Shown: positions 42,883 to 51,588, numbered from the stretch's first letter. The stretch: 64,000 nt of DNA from SVEL01 sp017381055 (GCA_036307185.1 JAXJYC010000008.1:11450-75449); one strand, 5' to 3'. Program-made: numbers and translations. Notes: generated from the sequence alone by a model not told the origin.

Positions 42883-43389
42883 CTATTTTTTCTCAGTTAA
42901 AACCATCATCATGCTCTTACCTTCTAGCTTAGCTGGTTTCTCGATAGTCGCTACGTCCATAAGCTGCTCAGCAAAATTATCAAGGATAACCTTACCACTC
43001 TGCATATGTGCCATCTCACGACCTCTGAAACGTAATGTAACCTTAACCTTATCGCCCTTTGTAAGGAACTTTCTAGCCTGGTTAACTTTTGTCTTTAAAT
43101 CATTCTCTTCAATATTAGGTGACAAACGGACTTCTTTAACGTCTACAACCTTCTGCTTCTTCTTAGCTTCCTTCTCTTTTCTTGCAAGCTCATACTTGTA
43201 CTTACCGTAATTGATAATCTTGCAAACAGGTGGCTTAGCTGTTGGTGCAATCTTTACCAAATCAAGCTCTGCTTCTTTAGCAAGCTTCATGGCATCCTTT
43301 GCAGACATAATACCTAACTGTTCTCCGTCTTCTCCAATCAAACGAATTTCCTTGTCTCTGATCTGTTCGTTAATCATTAATTCGCTAAT
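42883..43389 (-). CDS. infC: Translation initiation factor IF-3, AUU start codon
   Basis: Binds 30S, blocks 50S joining and checks start codons. The start is placed at an ATT at 43389, which has AGGAGGTG seven bases upstream and adds (M)SEL before MINEQIRDKEIRLIGEDGEQL; the first ATG (43377) is too far from that site. Length is then 168 residues. AUU starts are known for infC, where IF-3 discriminates against its own start codon for autoregulation. Motifs include ELDLVKIAPTAKPPVCKIINYGKYKYE and the C-terminal VTLRFRGREMAHMQSG. Confidence 0.95.
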   Translation of the reverse strand: MSELMINEQIRDKEIRLIGEDGEQLGIMSAKDAMKLAKEAELDLVKIAPTAKPPVCKIINYGKYKYELARKEKEAKKKQKVVDVKEVRLSPNIEENDLKTKVNQARKFLTKGDKVKVTLRFRGREMAHMQSGKVILDNFAEQLMDVATIEKPAKLEGKSMMMVLTEKK

Positions 43390-43605
43390 AGTGGTACACC
43401 TCCTAATTAAAATGAACGAATCATAGTTACTTAGTAACTTTGATTATAAAAAAAGTGGATAGCAAGCTATCCACTAATAATACACACAATAAGTCTTCTG
43501 ACTAATTTAAAAGTATTAAACACCATGTAGTATAAATTCGACCTAAGTCCTTAACCCATGGGTGAGAGTGGATACTCTGCTTCTTAACTCGTTGCCTTTA
43601 GCAAC
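43390..43605 (-). promoter_or_regulatory. L20-type leader with attenuator, upstream of infC
   Basis: The ~215-nt leader contains a terminator (stem AGTGGATAGC/GCTATCCACT, 43454-43463 and 43466-43475, then seven T at 43447-43453) ~58 bases before infC. An upstream segment (TATCCACT, about 43569-43576) is complementary to the 5' arm of that terminator and can form a competing antiterminator. This matches r-protein L20 leader control in Firmicutes. Confidence 0.75.
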
Positions 43606-43611
43606 TCACAT

Positions 43612-43640
43612 AGTCTACCACAGTAGTCTCTCCTTGTCAA
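43612..43640 (-). promoter_or_regulatory. SigA promoter of infC-rpmI-rplT
   Basis: Minus strand -35 TTGACA (43635-43640), 17-base spacer, -10 TAGACT (43612-43617), ~225 bases upstream of infC. Confidence 0.75.
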
Positions 43641-43666
43641 CACTTTTTCATAATATTATTTGTTTA

Positions 43667-43993
43667 CTACTTATTCTCCTTAGGTACAAAACTTGCACAC
43701 TCTGTCTCATCCATTGTTCCAGCATTACCACCTGCTATGCCTATGTGCTCAGCCTTACACATATTTCCTTCATTAAACACACACTTAGTAGCTGAACATG
43801 CAACTGATAAGCTTGTCTTAGCGCGCTTGCCACAAGCATTCATCATCTGACCACTAGCTCTTAGCTGATAATTTCCACAAGCTGTATCATCAGAATAATC
43901 TGCGCTCTTTCCTTCTACCTTGATAGAATCAAGACTACACTTGTTTTCTTCGTTGTGCATACATGACTTAACACTACAATCCAAAATCGGCAT
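43667..43993 (-). CDS. Tandem DUF1540 cysteine-rich protein
   Basis: 108 residues made of two DUF1540 repeats of ~40 residues, each with four cysteines (CSVKSCMHNEENKCSLDSI...CGNY and CSATKCVFNEGNMCKAEHI...CASF), which probably bind metal. Function unknown; the family is widespread in Clostridia and small. AAGGAGG precedes the ATG. A 13-base palindrome CAGGTTTAACCTG at 44014-44026 lies just upstream and could be an operator. Confidence 0.88.
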   Translation of the reverse strand: MPILDCSVKSCMHNEENKCSLDSIKVEGKSADYSDDTACGNYQLRASGQMMNACGKRAKTSLSVACSATKCVFNEGNMCKAEHIGIAGGNAGTMDETECASFVPKENK

Positions 43994-44013
43994 ATATATG
44001 TCCTCCTTTTTTT

Positions 44014-44026
44014 CAGGTTTAACCTG
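44014..44026. promoter_or_regulatory. Palindromic operator-like site upstream of the DUF1540 gene
   Basis: CAGGTTTAACCTG, a 6-bp-arm palindrome with a single central base, ~20 bases before the DUF1540 ATG. The binding protein is unknown. Confidence 0.35.
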
Positions 44027-44090
44027 TACATATATATAATGAACTTATTTGAATTTCTTTATTCACTATTATTTCAATAAACAATTGTAT

Positions 44091-45368
44091 TTATTTATAT
44101 GTAGCTACCATACTCTTAAGGTAACATCTATAGCCTTCTGTAGTCTCTGCCATATGTTTAAAACCGAAGCCTCCGTATGTACTTTCCTTTATCTTAGCTC
44201 GAAGCTCCAAATCTGAAAAATCCTCTCCATCATCATAGGTAATAAAAGCATTAAATAAATCTTTATCCACCTCAAGTGTTATCTCACAGCCTGGTCTAAA
44301 TGCATCCGACAAAGACGACTCACTAATAGCTGTTCCATTACCATTCTTATACTGGTACAATGTAAAATTAACCTTTCCATCATCAGCAGCTGTACTCTCA
44401 ACCCTAAGACCATATCCACTTTGTTCTACCGGATCGTACTTAATATATATTTCTTCATATTGATGAACTCCGTCAAAACCATTACCATCTATACACTCTG
44501 GATCAACATTTACATGAACTATCATGCTTTCTGCTTGTTTCTCTGAATTATAATAAATTCCACACCCCATAGTCTCTGTAATCATAATATATACATCATT
44601 CCCCAGGCTCTGCTCACTTACCAAGCTTCCCCTAACTGTAAAATAACCTGGCAACATATCATGTTCCGAATTATCATCTACACTTAGTACATCTAATACA
44701 ACCTTTTCTTTGTCTACATATTCTTCCTTAACCATTTCACTTATATAGTAAACTTCTTGACCTATATAACTATTATTATGCTTTGGTTTAATTCCTACTT
44801 TTATATATTTTCCAATATCCGCTGTAGTAAGTTTAATGCGTCTAACTGGATTTCCACCTCTTGAAACAGCCACTCTTCTACATTCTTCTTCACTAGTCTT
44901 CTTAAAGAAATTCACCATAGAAAATCTAGATTTCTCTACCTTACTTAATCTATACCAGCTAATCTGCGCCTGATCAATATTTTCTCCTAAATCTTCATAT
45001 TCATAATCCAATATAGCATAACCTTTTTCAAATTTAATACTAGGCTCTCTTGAAAATCTTGGAGATGCAATATACTCTGGAAGCACCTGAACCTGACACT
45101 CAGCATAAGTTCCATCATCTAAAGTAACAGATACTAATCCTTCTATTATCTCATTGCTATCGTTCTTACCTTTAACAGACAATACTCTAAGATTCTCCTC
45201 TGAATCTGTCTCCTTCATACCTATATCTATAAATGAGGACGACTTCACAAAAAAGCCTTGCGTATTATCCTTTGGCAATATTTGAAAACCTATAAAAGAT
45301 ACATCCTCTCCACTTCGCACAATCACCTTATCTGTCATAAAAATCTGCGAATCAGCTAACTTATCCAT
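44091..45368 (-). CDS. Beta-rich protein of unknown function
   Basis: Not recognised. The start is set at the ATG at 45368 (GGGAG seven bases upstream); an upstream in-frame ATG has no binding site. 425 residues, no signal peptide or TM segment. Composition and spacing suggest several beta-sandwich units: ~25-95 Ig-like (VRSGEDVSFIGFQILP), ~105-215 with ISWYRLSK and IGKYIKVGIKPKHNNSYIG like the adhesion/pectinase accessory repeats of Clostridia, and a C-terminal ~190-residue concanavalin-like part (GFGFKHMAETTEGYRCYLKS). It may be an unsecreted relative of carbohydrate-binding modules. Divergent from the gntR-ABC operon. Confidence 0.6.
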   Translation of the reverse strand: MDKLADSQIFMTDKVIVRSGEDVSFIGFQILPKDNTQGFFVKSSSFIDIGMKETDSEENLRVLSVKGKNDSNEIIEGLVSVTLDDGTYAECQVQVLPEYIASPRFSREPSIKFEKGYAILDYEYEDLGENIDQAQISWYRLSKVEKSRFSMVNFFKKTSEEECRRVAVSRGGNPVRRIKLTTADIGKYIKVGIKPKHNNSYIGQEVYYISEMVKEEYVDKEKVVLDVLSVDDNSEHDMLPGYFTVRGSLVSEQSLGNDVYIMITETMGCGIYYNSEKQAESMIVHVNVDPECIDGNGFDGVHQYEEIYIKYDPVEQSGYGLRVESTAADDGKVNFTLYQYKNGNGTAISESSLSDAFRPGCEITLEVDKDLFNAFITYDDGEDFSDLELRAKIKESTYGGFGFKHMAETTEGYRCYLKSMVATYK

Positions 45369-45450
45369 AGTATTTCTCCCAATCATAAAAGTACTCATAT
45401 TACAATCGATTATACTATATTTTCCTCCATATGCAATATAATTTTATGTA

Positions 45451-45504
45451 TTGACAACGGTAAAAACAAATGCTATATTAAGTGTACTAGTCGACATAGT
45501 ACAC
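45451..45504 (+). promoter_or_regulatory. Promoter and YtrA-type operator of the gntR-ABC operon
   Basis: -35 TTGACA (45451-45456), 17-base spacer, -10 TATATT (45474-45479). Just downstream is an inverted repeat GTGTACTA (45482-45489) and TAGTACAC (45497-45504), which resembles the AGTGTA...TACACT operators of YtrA-class GntR repressors. Its position over the start site fits autorepression. Confidence 0.7.
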
Positions 45505-45535
45505 CTAGTATAAAGATACACAAAGGAGGTTATAA

Positions 45536-45922
45536 ATGTTTCAAATCGACTCATTTTCTAGAGTTCCTGTATATGAGCAGATTATTAATCAGCTTGAACA
45601 TTTTATATTAACAGGCATCCTAGTGGCAGATACGCAGATTCCTTCAGTACGAAATCTATCGGTAAGCTTATCTATAAATCCGAATACGATTCAGAAGGCA
45701 TATGCAGAATTGGACAGAAACGGTATTATATACTCCGTTCCTGGTAGGGGCTGTTTTATTACAAAGGAAGCTAAGGGAATCCTAAGTAGTCAAAAGCAAG
45801 AAAAGCTATCTACTCTAAAAGAGCTTGTAAGCGAATTAAAGCTTGCAGGACTACCATTTGATAGGGTAATGGCAACCGTTAAGGAAGTTTATAATTTAAA
45901 GGAGGATAATAAAAATGATTAA
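45536..45922 (+). CDS. GntR-family transcriptional regulator, YtrA subfamily
   Basis: 128 residues: winged-helix DNA-binding domain (PVYEQIINQLEHFILTGILVADTQIPSVRNLSVSLSINPNTIQKAY) with only a short C-terminal dimerisation tail, the YtrA layout. AAAGGAGG precedes the ATG. It overlaps the ABC ATPase gene by eight bases. It probably represses this operon through the palindrome at 45482-45504 and is relieved by a cell-envelope-active compound, as in B. subtilis ytr; the inducer is inferred. Confidence 0.93.
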   Translation: MFQIDSFSRVPVYEQIINQLEHFILTGILVADTQIPSVRNLSVSLSINPNTIQKAYAELDRNGIIYSVPGRGCFITKEAKGILSSQKQEKLSTLKELVSELKLAGLPFDRVMATVKEVYNLKEDNKND

Positions 45923-46826
45923 AACTGAGGGTTTAACCAAGGTGTTTGACACTTACACAGCCTTAGATGATGTAACTTGTTCTATACCCAATGGCTGTAT
46001 ATGTGGCATCGTAGGCTCTAACGGTGCAGGAAAGTCCACATTATTAAGATTAATTACTGGCATCTATAAACCAGACAAGGGGAGTGTTTCAATAGATGAT
46101 GTTGTGCCATTTGATAATCCTGATATAAAGGCAAACGTGGCATATGTACCTGATGATTTATATTTCACACCTGGTGCAACAATAAACAAAATGCGTGCTT
46201 TATATAAGAGCGTATATAAAGACTTTGACGATGAACGTTGTAAGGAATTAGCAGATAAATTTAACTTAGATATGAATCGACCTCTTACTACATTTTCTAA
46301 GGGTATGAAGAGGCAGGCTGCTACTCTACTTGCTTTATCTACTAAAGCTGAGTACTTACTTTTTGACGAAACCTTTGATGGCTTCGACCCAATCGTTCGT
46401 AACTACGTAAAAAGTATAATCTGTCAGGATGTAATGGATCGCAAATCAACAGCTATTATTACATCTCATTCACTTAGAGAATTAGAAGACGTATGCGATA
46501 AATTAGCTCTCTTACATAAGGGTGGCTTAATATTACAAAACGATGTAGAAAACTTAAAGACATCACATTTTAAGGCACAGCTTGCATTTAACTTTGACTA
46601 TGATGAGAGCTTATTTGGTGGATTAGATTATAAACGTTATACAAAGAGCGGTTCTGTATGCTCAATGATTGTAAAAGGCGATGTAGATGAAACTAGAGCG
46701 TTCCTTAATCAACTTAATCCAGTAATTTGTGATATTCTTCCACTTACACTTGAAGAAATTTTCGCATATGAAATGGAAACTTTAGAATACAGCTTTGACA
46801 TATCACTTACAGGCATGGAGGACTAA
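45915..46826 (+). CDS. ABC transporter ATP-binding protein
   Basis: 303 residues with Walker A GSNGAGKST, signature FSKGMKRQA, Walker B YLLFDETFDGFDP and the switch histidine in TSHSLREL; the core family layout is complete, with a ~90-residue C-terminal extension. AAAGGAGG lies upstream. Start overlaps the regulator's end and its stop is two bases before the permease gene, so the three are one operon. It powers an exporter or peptide/antibiotic-sensing transporter with the permease below. Confidence 0.95.
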   Translation: MIKTEGLTKVFDTYTALDDVTCSIPNGCICGIVGSNGAGKSTLLRLITGIYKPDKGSVSIDDVVPFDNPDIKANVAYVPDDLYFTPGATINKMRALYKSVYKDFDDERCKELADKFNLDMNRPLTTFSKGMKRQAATLLALSTKAEYLLFDETFDGFDPIVRNYVKSIICQDVMDRKSTAIITSHSLRELEDVCDKLALLHKGGLILQNDVENLKTSHFKAQLAFNFDYDESLFGGLDYKRYTKSGSVCSMIVKGDVDETRAFLNQLNPVICDILPLTLEEIFAYEMETLEYSFDISLTGMED

Positions 46827-46828
46827 TT

Positions 46829-48994
46829 ATGAATAAGAAGAAATTTAATATAAGCAATTATTTTAGTGGTAAATTGTTCTTTGAAGCCTTCAAACAGCTT
46901 AGAGTTGTAGGCATTGCAGCCTTAATATGTTTAAATGCTTTAGCAATATTTTTACCTGTTATAAGCTATTTAGAAAGAAAAGATGATTTTCATTTATATC
47001 CAGGACGTATTTTATTTAATCCAGATAGCATAATGATGCCACTTATATCACTTATCTATATAGTGACACCTATAATGTTCTTAATACTTTTTAGCTTTTT
47101 AACAAAACGTAGCGGTAGCGACTTTTATCATTCTCTTCCAGTAAAGAGAAGCTGTATGTTTGTTACATTTGTAGCAGCCATTGTTAGCTGGCTATTTATT
47201 TTAACATCAACTTACACATTATTTTCAGTAATTTCAGCAAATATTAGCTACGAATATTTTGTTATTGATTACTCTACAGTAATAAACTACAGCATAAATA
47301 TATTTGTTAGTTGCATGCTTATACTAGGTGTATTTGCTTTAGGTACAGCTGTAACTGGTTCATTAACTTCCAACATATTTTTCTCATTTGGAATATTATT
47401 GTTACCACGCATAATCATTGCTACACTATCAAATCTATTCATCGGCAATAATATGGTAGCTACAGCCGACTCTGGCTTTGCAATTTTCAATTCATTTATT
47501 AACTTACCATTTGCGTTGATAGCATCAATGTTTACGTATAATCCATCACCGGTGAACCCTCTATTCCAGTTAGGTGCGCCTTCACTTTATACAATTATTT
47601 TAGCTATTATATATGTATTCATTGGTATGAATTTATTCGTTTCTAGACCAAGCGAAGTTGCTACAAAAAGCTTTAGATCCAATAAAATATTTGCTATTTT
47701 CAGAATAGCAACTGGATTTTCTTTAAGCTTAATCATGGTAGCAACAATTTATCCTGCCTTAGGCAAGGAAGACGTTTTTAAATGGATTTCTCAAAGCAAA
47801 ATATCAATACTTTGTTCAATCCTTGCAATAGCAATGTCTATGTTTGCCCTTGAAACTGCTAATACAAAATCAATTAAAAAAGGCTTAAAAACACTCCTTT
47901 TTACTCCTGTTATTATTTTAGTTGATATTGCTATACTATTTGGAATGTTCTCATTAGACAAACATTTTAACAACGAAACTATAAATAAAACCAATGTTGA
48001 ATATGTATATGTAGGAGACTTCTACTTAACATATATGTTAAATACAGATGAATATACATGCGATTACTCAATGTATTGCGGTGAATATATTAATCAAATA
48101 AAGATAACTGACAAGGAAGTTATAAACTTATTAGTAGATATATACAATTCAAATGCTGGAAAAGAGCTTAGAGATTTCCGTGGATTCTTCGAAACTGAAA
48201 TCACATTTGATTCAAACCTAGGTGAAAAATCACGATGTTTATATATGACAGAAGAACAAGCCAATAAATTAGCTAATATGTTATCAGCAAATGAGGATCT
48301 CCAAAAATGCTTCTATAATTTTCCTTCGTTAAGGGATAGTGCAATTAGTTGCTATGATATTCCTCAAGAAGACTGCGATAAATTATACACTTCTCTTGTA
48401 GAAGAATTAAGCGAATTGTCTTACGAAAAATTATGTAACGACTATTGCAATAATATAGACGGCGGCAATTATGAATTTATAGATAGTTTATATGTAGAAA
48501 CCTTTGTAAATGGTTCTTTATGTAGTATTGATTTTCCAATATCTTCGTTAACTCCTAAGACTTATGCCTTAGCTCTTGAATGCACAAATAAAGCAAATAA
48601 AAAACAATTCGAAGATTTTGTAAATCACGTAGAAAATAACACTCCATCTGAAGATATGTTCTTCAACTTTTCTGCTTACAACATATTACCAAACGGCATC
48701 TCAGATAAACATTACTCTTTACATTCTGAGGAAGAGACTATAATAATTGATGACAAGCTTGATATTGTATTGCCATATCTTAAAGATGCAATAAATAATG
48801 AACCAGATTTTACTGCTGAAAGTATCACTGATAAAAACACATTACTATGCTTTGCATATTTCAATTATTATGATACATGCGGTTCATACTACTTTACAAT
48901 CCCTGCAGACTCGCCATTTATTGATGGTTTAGAAAATCTCTATGAGGATATGTCCATCTATGAGGGATATGATAAAGAATATATCGCTGACTAA
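46829..48994 (+). CDS. ABC transporter permease with large C-terminal soluble region
   Basis: 721 residues. The first ~375 carry about eight to ten TM helices, then the last ~345 residues form a soluble, acidic, mostly beta/alpha region (from ~NVEYVYVGDFYLTYMLNTDEY to the end), likely on the outer face after a final TM near ~360. This layout resembles permeases of YtrA-regulated ABC systems. GGAGG lies before the ATG at the end of the ATPase gene. Substrate unknown; defence against a wall-active compound is the family-based guess. Confidence 0.85.
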   Translation: MNKKKFNISNYFSGKLFFEAFKQLRVVGIAALICLNALAIFLPVISYLERKDDFHLYPGRILFNPDSIMMPLISLIYIVTPIMFLILFSFLTKRSGSDFYHSLPVKRSCMFVTFVAAIVSWLFILTSTYTLFSVISANISYEYFVIDYSTVINYSINIFVSCMLILGVFALGTAVTGSLTSNIFFSFGILLLPRIIIATLSNLFIGNNMVATADSGFAIFNSFINLPFALIASMFTYNPSPVNPLFQLGAPSLYTIILAIIYVFIGMNLFVSRPSEVATKSFRSNKIFAIFRIATGFSLSLIMVATIYPALGKEDVFKWISQSKISILCSILAIAMSMFALETANTKSIKKGLKTLLFTPVIILVDIAILFGMFSLDKHFNNETINKTNVEYVYVGDFYLTYMLNTDEYTCDYSMYCGEYINQIKITDKEVINLLVDIYNSNAGKELRDFRGFFETEITFDSNLGEKSRCLYMTEEQANKLANMLSANEDLQKCFYNFPSLRDSAISCYDIPQEDCDKLYTSLVEELSELSYEKLCNDYCNNIDGGNYEFIDSLYVETFVNGSLCSIDFPISSLTPKTYALALECTNKANKKQFEDFVNHVENNTPSEDMFFNFSAYNILPNGISDKHYSLHSEEETIIIDDKLDIVLPYLKDAINNEPDFTAESITDKNTLLCFAYFNYYDTCGSYYFTIPADSPFIDGLENLYEDMSIYEGYDKEYIAD

Positions 48995-49009
48995 AATTAA
49001 CATCTCAAA

Positions 49010-49038
49010 AAAACGGTGCATTAATCTGCACCGTTTTT
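49010..49038. terminator. Bidirectional terminator between the ABC operon and yqeG
   Basis: Stem AAAACGGTGCA/TGCACCGTTTT with 6-base loop TTAATC, T-run on both strands. The yqeG stop codon lies in the loop. Confidence 0.88.
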
Positions 49039-49644
49039 ATTATCCTCTACTGCTTCCACAGTAGCTTCTTGCTTTTTCTTACGCTTTATAGCAAGTAACT
49101 TTAATCTTCTCTTGTTATACTGCTTATTTTCCTTCTTAAGCTTCTTTCTATCTCTCATCTTATAGAAGAACAAAACTGGCTTTTCTAAGTACCTTTTAAG
49201 TACAATCTGTATCTCTTCCTTATGATGTATTGGACGAACCAAGATAGTATAAAGACTGGCTCTATTTCCACCAAACACATCTGTAAATACCTGATCACCT
49301 ACAAATATAGTTTCATTTACATCTGTGCCAATAATCTCCATAGCCTTGTTATATCCATCTCTAGATGGCTTATGTGCGTCAAAAATATATGGCGCTCCAA
49401 CCTTTTCGGCGAAAGACTTAACTCTTTCTTCTTTGTTATTGGAAATCAAGCAAAACTTATATCCCAAGTCTCTAAGCTTCTGAAAAAACGCTATCGCCTT
49501 ATCATCTGCCGCCTCACCATGAGGAACCAAGGTATTATCTATATCGAACAATACGCCTCTGTATCCCAATTTGTGATATCTTTTAAAATTAATAGAATAT
49601 GTGCTACGCACAACCTTCTTTGGAAAAAACTTCTTAAAAAACAT
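49021..49644 (-). CDS. yqeG: YqeG-family HAD phosphatase
   Basis: HAD-IIIA phosphatase of 207 residues; motif I is GVLFDIDNTLVPHG, motif II LISNN, motif III in PSRDGYNKAMEI...FVGDQVFTDV. The C-terminal ~50 residues are lysine-rich. Clostridial YqeG proteins are phosphatidylglycerophosphate-phosphatase-like by family inference, not shown here. It follows nrdR by 10 bases and its stop lies in a terminator loop. Confidence 0.9.
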   Translation of the reverse strand: MFFKKFFPKKVVRSTYSINFKRYHKLGYRGVLFDIDNTLVPHGEAADDKAIAFFQKLRDLGYKFCLISNNKEERVKSFAEKVGAPYIFDAHKPSRDGYNKAMEIIGTDVNETIFVGDQVFTDVFGGNRASLYTILVRPIHHKEEIQIVLKRYLEKPVLFFYKMRDRKKLKKENKQYNKRRLKLLAIKRKKKQEATVEAVEDNKNGAD

Positions 49645-49654
49645 ATGCTACCCT

Positions 49655-50107
49655 TTACTTATCTAATATCTTTTTAATTTCATGCATGAATGTATTAACA
49701 TCCTTAAACTCACGATATACGGAAGCAAATCTTACGTAAGCGACCTGATCCACATCCTTTAACTTGTCCATAACCAACTCACCTATAACAGAGCTAGCTA
49801 TTTCCTTATCTTCCATACTAAATATTTCATTCTCAATTTCTTCAATCATCTCACTAATCTGATTAGCTGAAACTGGTCTCTTATGACAAGAACGAATAAT
49901 GCCACCCTGTATCTTTTCTCTATCGTAAGGCTCTCTGTTATCATCCTTCTTTATAACAATAAGAGGAATAGTCTCCACCTTCTCATATGTAGTAAATCTC
50001 TTACCGCATACATCACACTGTCTTCTTCTTCTGATAGAACTATTATCATCAGCTGGTCTTGAATCTATAACCTTTGTATTTTCTTTTCCGCAAAATGGAC
50101 ACTTCAC
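49655..50107 (-). CDS. nrdR: Transcriptional repressor NrdR
   Basis: Represses ribonucleotide reductase genes in response to nucleotides. 150 residues starting with GTG (GAGGAAG upstream). N-terminal zinc ribbon CPFCGKENTKVID...CDVCGKRF, followed by an ATP-cone domain (IPLIVIKKDDNREPYDREKIQGGIIRSC). No NrdR box pair was seen in the window, so its targets are elsewhere. It lies between ylmC and yqeG. Confidence 0.97.
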   Translation of the reverse strand: MKCPFCGKENTKVIDSRPADDNSSIRRRRQCDVCGKRFTTYEKVETIPLIVIKKDDNREPYDREKIQGGIIRSCHKRPVSANQISEMIEEIENEIFSMEDKEIASSVIGELVMDKLKDVDQVAYVRFASVYREFKDVNTFMHEIKKILDK

Positions 50108-50190
50108 TTTCGCTTCCTCCTCGCTGTTATCTATACAATTATATTACCTTAAATCCTTTTAATGTCAAGCATTCCTTTGATAAAACCTAC

Positions 50191-50439
50191 TTAAAATGTG
50201 AATTTTTCAGTATCGATACACACAAGCACAATATCTTCACCAATCTGGCAAATACACTTATACGGAATTATATATTCTTCTGACTTTCCAAACAGATTGC
50301 AAAGCTTCATCTGGCCTGGGATAATTATACTTTCTATGCATCCTGTTTTACTATCAAACTCTACATCCGAAACATTTCCTAGACGCTTACAATCTTTTTC
50401 ATTTATTACTTCCTTACACTTAAGCTCACTTAATCTCAT
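50191..50439 (-). CDS. YlmC/YmxH-family PRC-barrel protein
   Basis: 82 residues with a PRC-barrel fold (MRLSELKCKEVINEKDCKRLGNVSDVEFDSKTGCIESIIIPG). The ATG at 50439 is preferred because the G-run GGGGGAG lies just before it; an earlier frame from 50463 has no site. The family is widely annotated as sporulation protein YlmC/YmxH; function unproven. First gene of the ylmC-nrdR-yqeG run. Confidence 0.85.
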   Translation of the reverse strand: MRLSELKCKEVINEKDCKRLGNVSDVEFDSKTGCIESIIIPGQMKLCNLFGKSEEYIIPYKCICQIGEDIVLVCIDTEKFTF

Positions 50440-50478
50440 ACTCCCCCCCTGTTTAACACTCATAAATTATTGAAAATG

Positions 50479-50504
50479 CCATTAGTTCTCGCTAAAACTA
50501 ATGG
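50479..50504. terminator. Hairpin upstream of ylmC, possible terminator for maf
   Basis: Stem CCATTAGTT/AACTAATGG with an 8-base loop; on the minus strand GCATTTTC follows, on the plus strand TTCTTT. It could stop minus-strand readthrough from maf. Confidence 0.35.
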
Positions 50505-50532
50505 TTCTTTAGTTACTATATGAAAAAGCGGT

Positions 50533-50561
50533 TTGACTTAGCACACTTATTTTGTTAGATT
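50533..50561 (+). promoter_or_regulatory. Promoter of the DUF1294 gene
   Basis: -35 TTGACT (50533-50538), 17-base spacer, -10 TAGATT (50556-50561), 28 bases before the ATG. Confidence 0.6.
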
Positions 50562-50589
50562 TAATTTATCAACATAAAGGAGCTTAATT

Positions 50590-50865
50590 ATGATGAATTT
50601 TATTATTGCTTACGTGATTATTATTAACATTATTGGTCTTTTATCTATGTTTATAGATAAGTATCGTGCTATAAAGAACAAATGGCGCATACCTGAAAAA
50701 ACCTTATTCCTTATAGCCATACTAGGTGGCTCAATAGGTTCTAACATTGGTATGCGCCTCTTTAGACATAAAACAAAGCATTGGTATTTTGTATTTGGTA
50801 TGCCTGCAATTTTAATTATTCAGCTTGTGATAATTTCCTTAGTTCTTGGTAAATACTACCGATAG
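50590..50865 (+). CDS. DUF1294 small membrane protein
   Basis: 91 residues with about three hydrophobic segments and the DUF1294 signature IDKYRAIKNKWRIPEKTLFLIAILGGSIGSNIGMRLFRHKTKHWYF. Function unknown; small inner membrane protein. AAAGGAG precedes the ATG. Its last 50 bases overlap the 3' end of maf on the other strand. Confidence 0.88.
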   Translation: MMNFIIAYVIIINIIGLLSMFIDKYRAIKNKWRIPEKTLFLIAILGGSIGSNIGMRLFRHKTKHWYFVFGMPAILIIQLVIISLVLGKYYR

Positions 50866-51442
50866 GCAAGCCAACTACATTGTTATAATCACCACTTATG
50901 CCACTGATGAACTTAGCACCAAGTCCCTGGATTCCATAACTTCCAGCCTTGTCCATCGGTTCTTTAGTGGCAATATAATCATTTATCTCTTCCTCGCTCA
51001 TCTCATACATGTTTACATCTGTATCCTCAGCGAAGCTAATCATTTCCTTAGTACCATTCTTTATAACGATTAAAGCAACTCCTGTGCTAACCATATGTTT
51101 GTCGCCTTGAAGCTTCTTTAACATATTGAACGCATCTTCTTCATCAACAGGCTTACCCATAATTTCGCCATCCTTTGATACTACTGTATCGGCACCAATG
51201 ATAACTACACCTTCATAGCCTTCATTACTATATTTACCATATATATCGCCATCACATTCCTTAAGAAGCATTCTCTCTATCTCAAGAGCCTTCTGAAGAG
51301 ATAATTCCTTTACAACTTCCTCTGGAATAGTGCTTGTAATAATCTCATCACGTTCACTAATCATTACCTGAAATTCAATACCTATCTGTGTCATTAAATC
51401 TTTTCTTCTAGGTGATTTTGATGCAAGAAAATATTTAAACAT
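50816..51442 (-). CDS. Maf-family nucleotide pyrophosphatase
   Basis: 208 residues. N-terminal FLASKSPRRKDLMTQIG and VIIGADTVVSKDGEIMGKPVDEEDAF with the family's catalytic region are intact. Maf proteins hydrolyse dTTP, UTP or modified nucleotides and are linked to septum control in Bacillus; precise substrate not set here. AGGAGG precedes the ATG. It is antisense to and overlaps the DUF1294 gene by 50 bases. Confidence 0.93.
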   Translation of the reverse strand: MFKYFLASKSPRRKDLMTQIGIEFQVMISERDEIITSTIPEEVVKELSLQKALEIERMLLKECDGDIYGKYSNEGYEGVVIIGADTVVSKDGEIMGKPVDEEDAFNMLKKLQGDKHMVSTGVALIVIKNGTKEMISFAEDTDVNMYEMSEEEINDYIATKEPMDKAGSYGIQGLGAKFISGISGDYNNVVGLPIGSIYQELRKLSQAE

Positions 51443-51492
51443 ATAATCAACCTCCTATATGATTTTTACTGGATTTTATTAACAATTTAATG

Positions 51493-51521
51493 TTTACACT
51501 CTAACTATATTATTGTACAAT
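51493..51521 (+). promoter_or_regulatory. Promoter of the glycosylation pair
   Basis: -35 TTTACA (51493-51498), 17-base spacer, -10 TACAAT (51516-51521), ~68 bases before the GT2 ATG. Confidence 0.55.
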
Positions 51522-51588
51522 ATTTTATGGATTTGTAAAGCACTAACGGTGCTTTTGACATATTACAAAATGTGAATAGGGGAACAAA

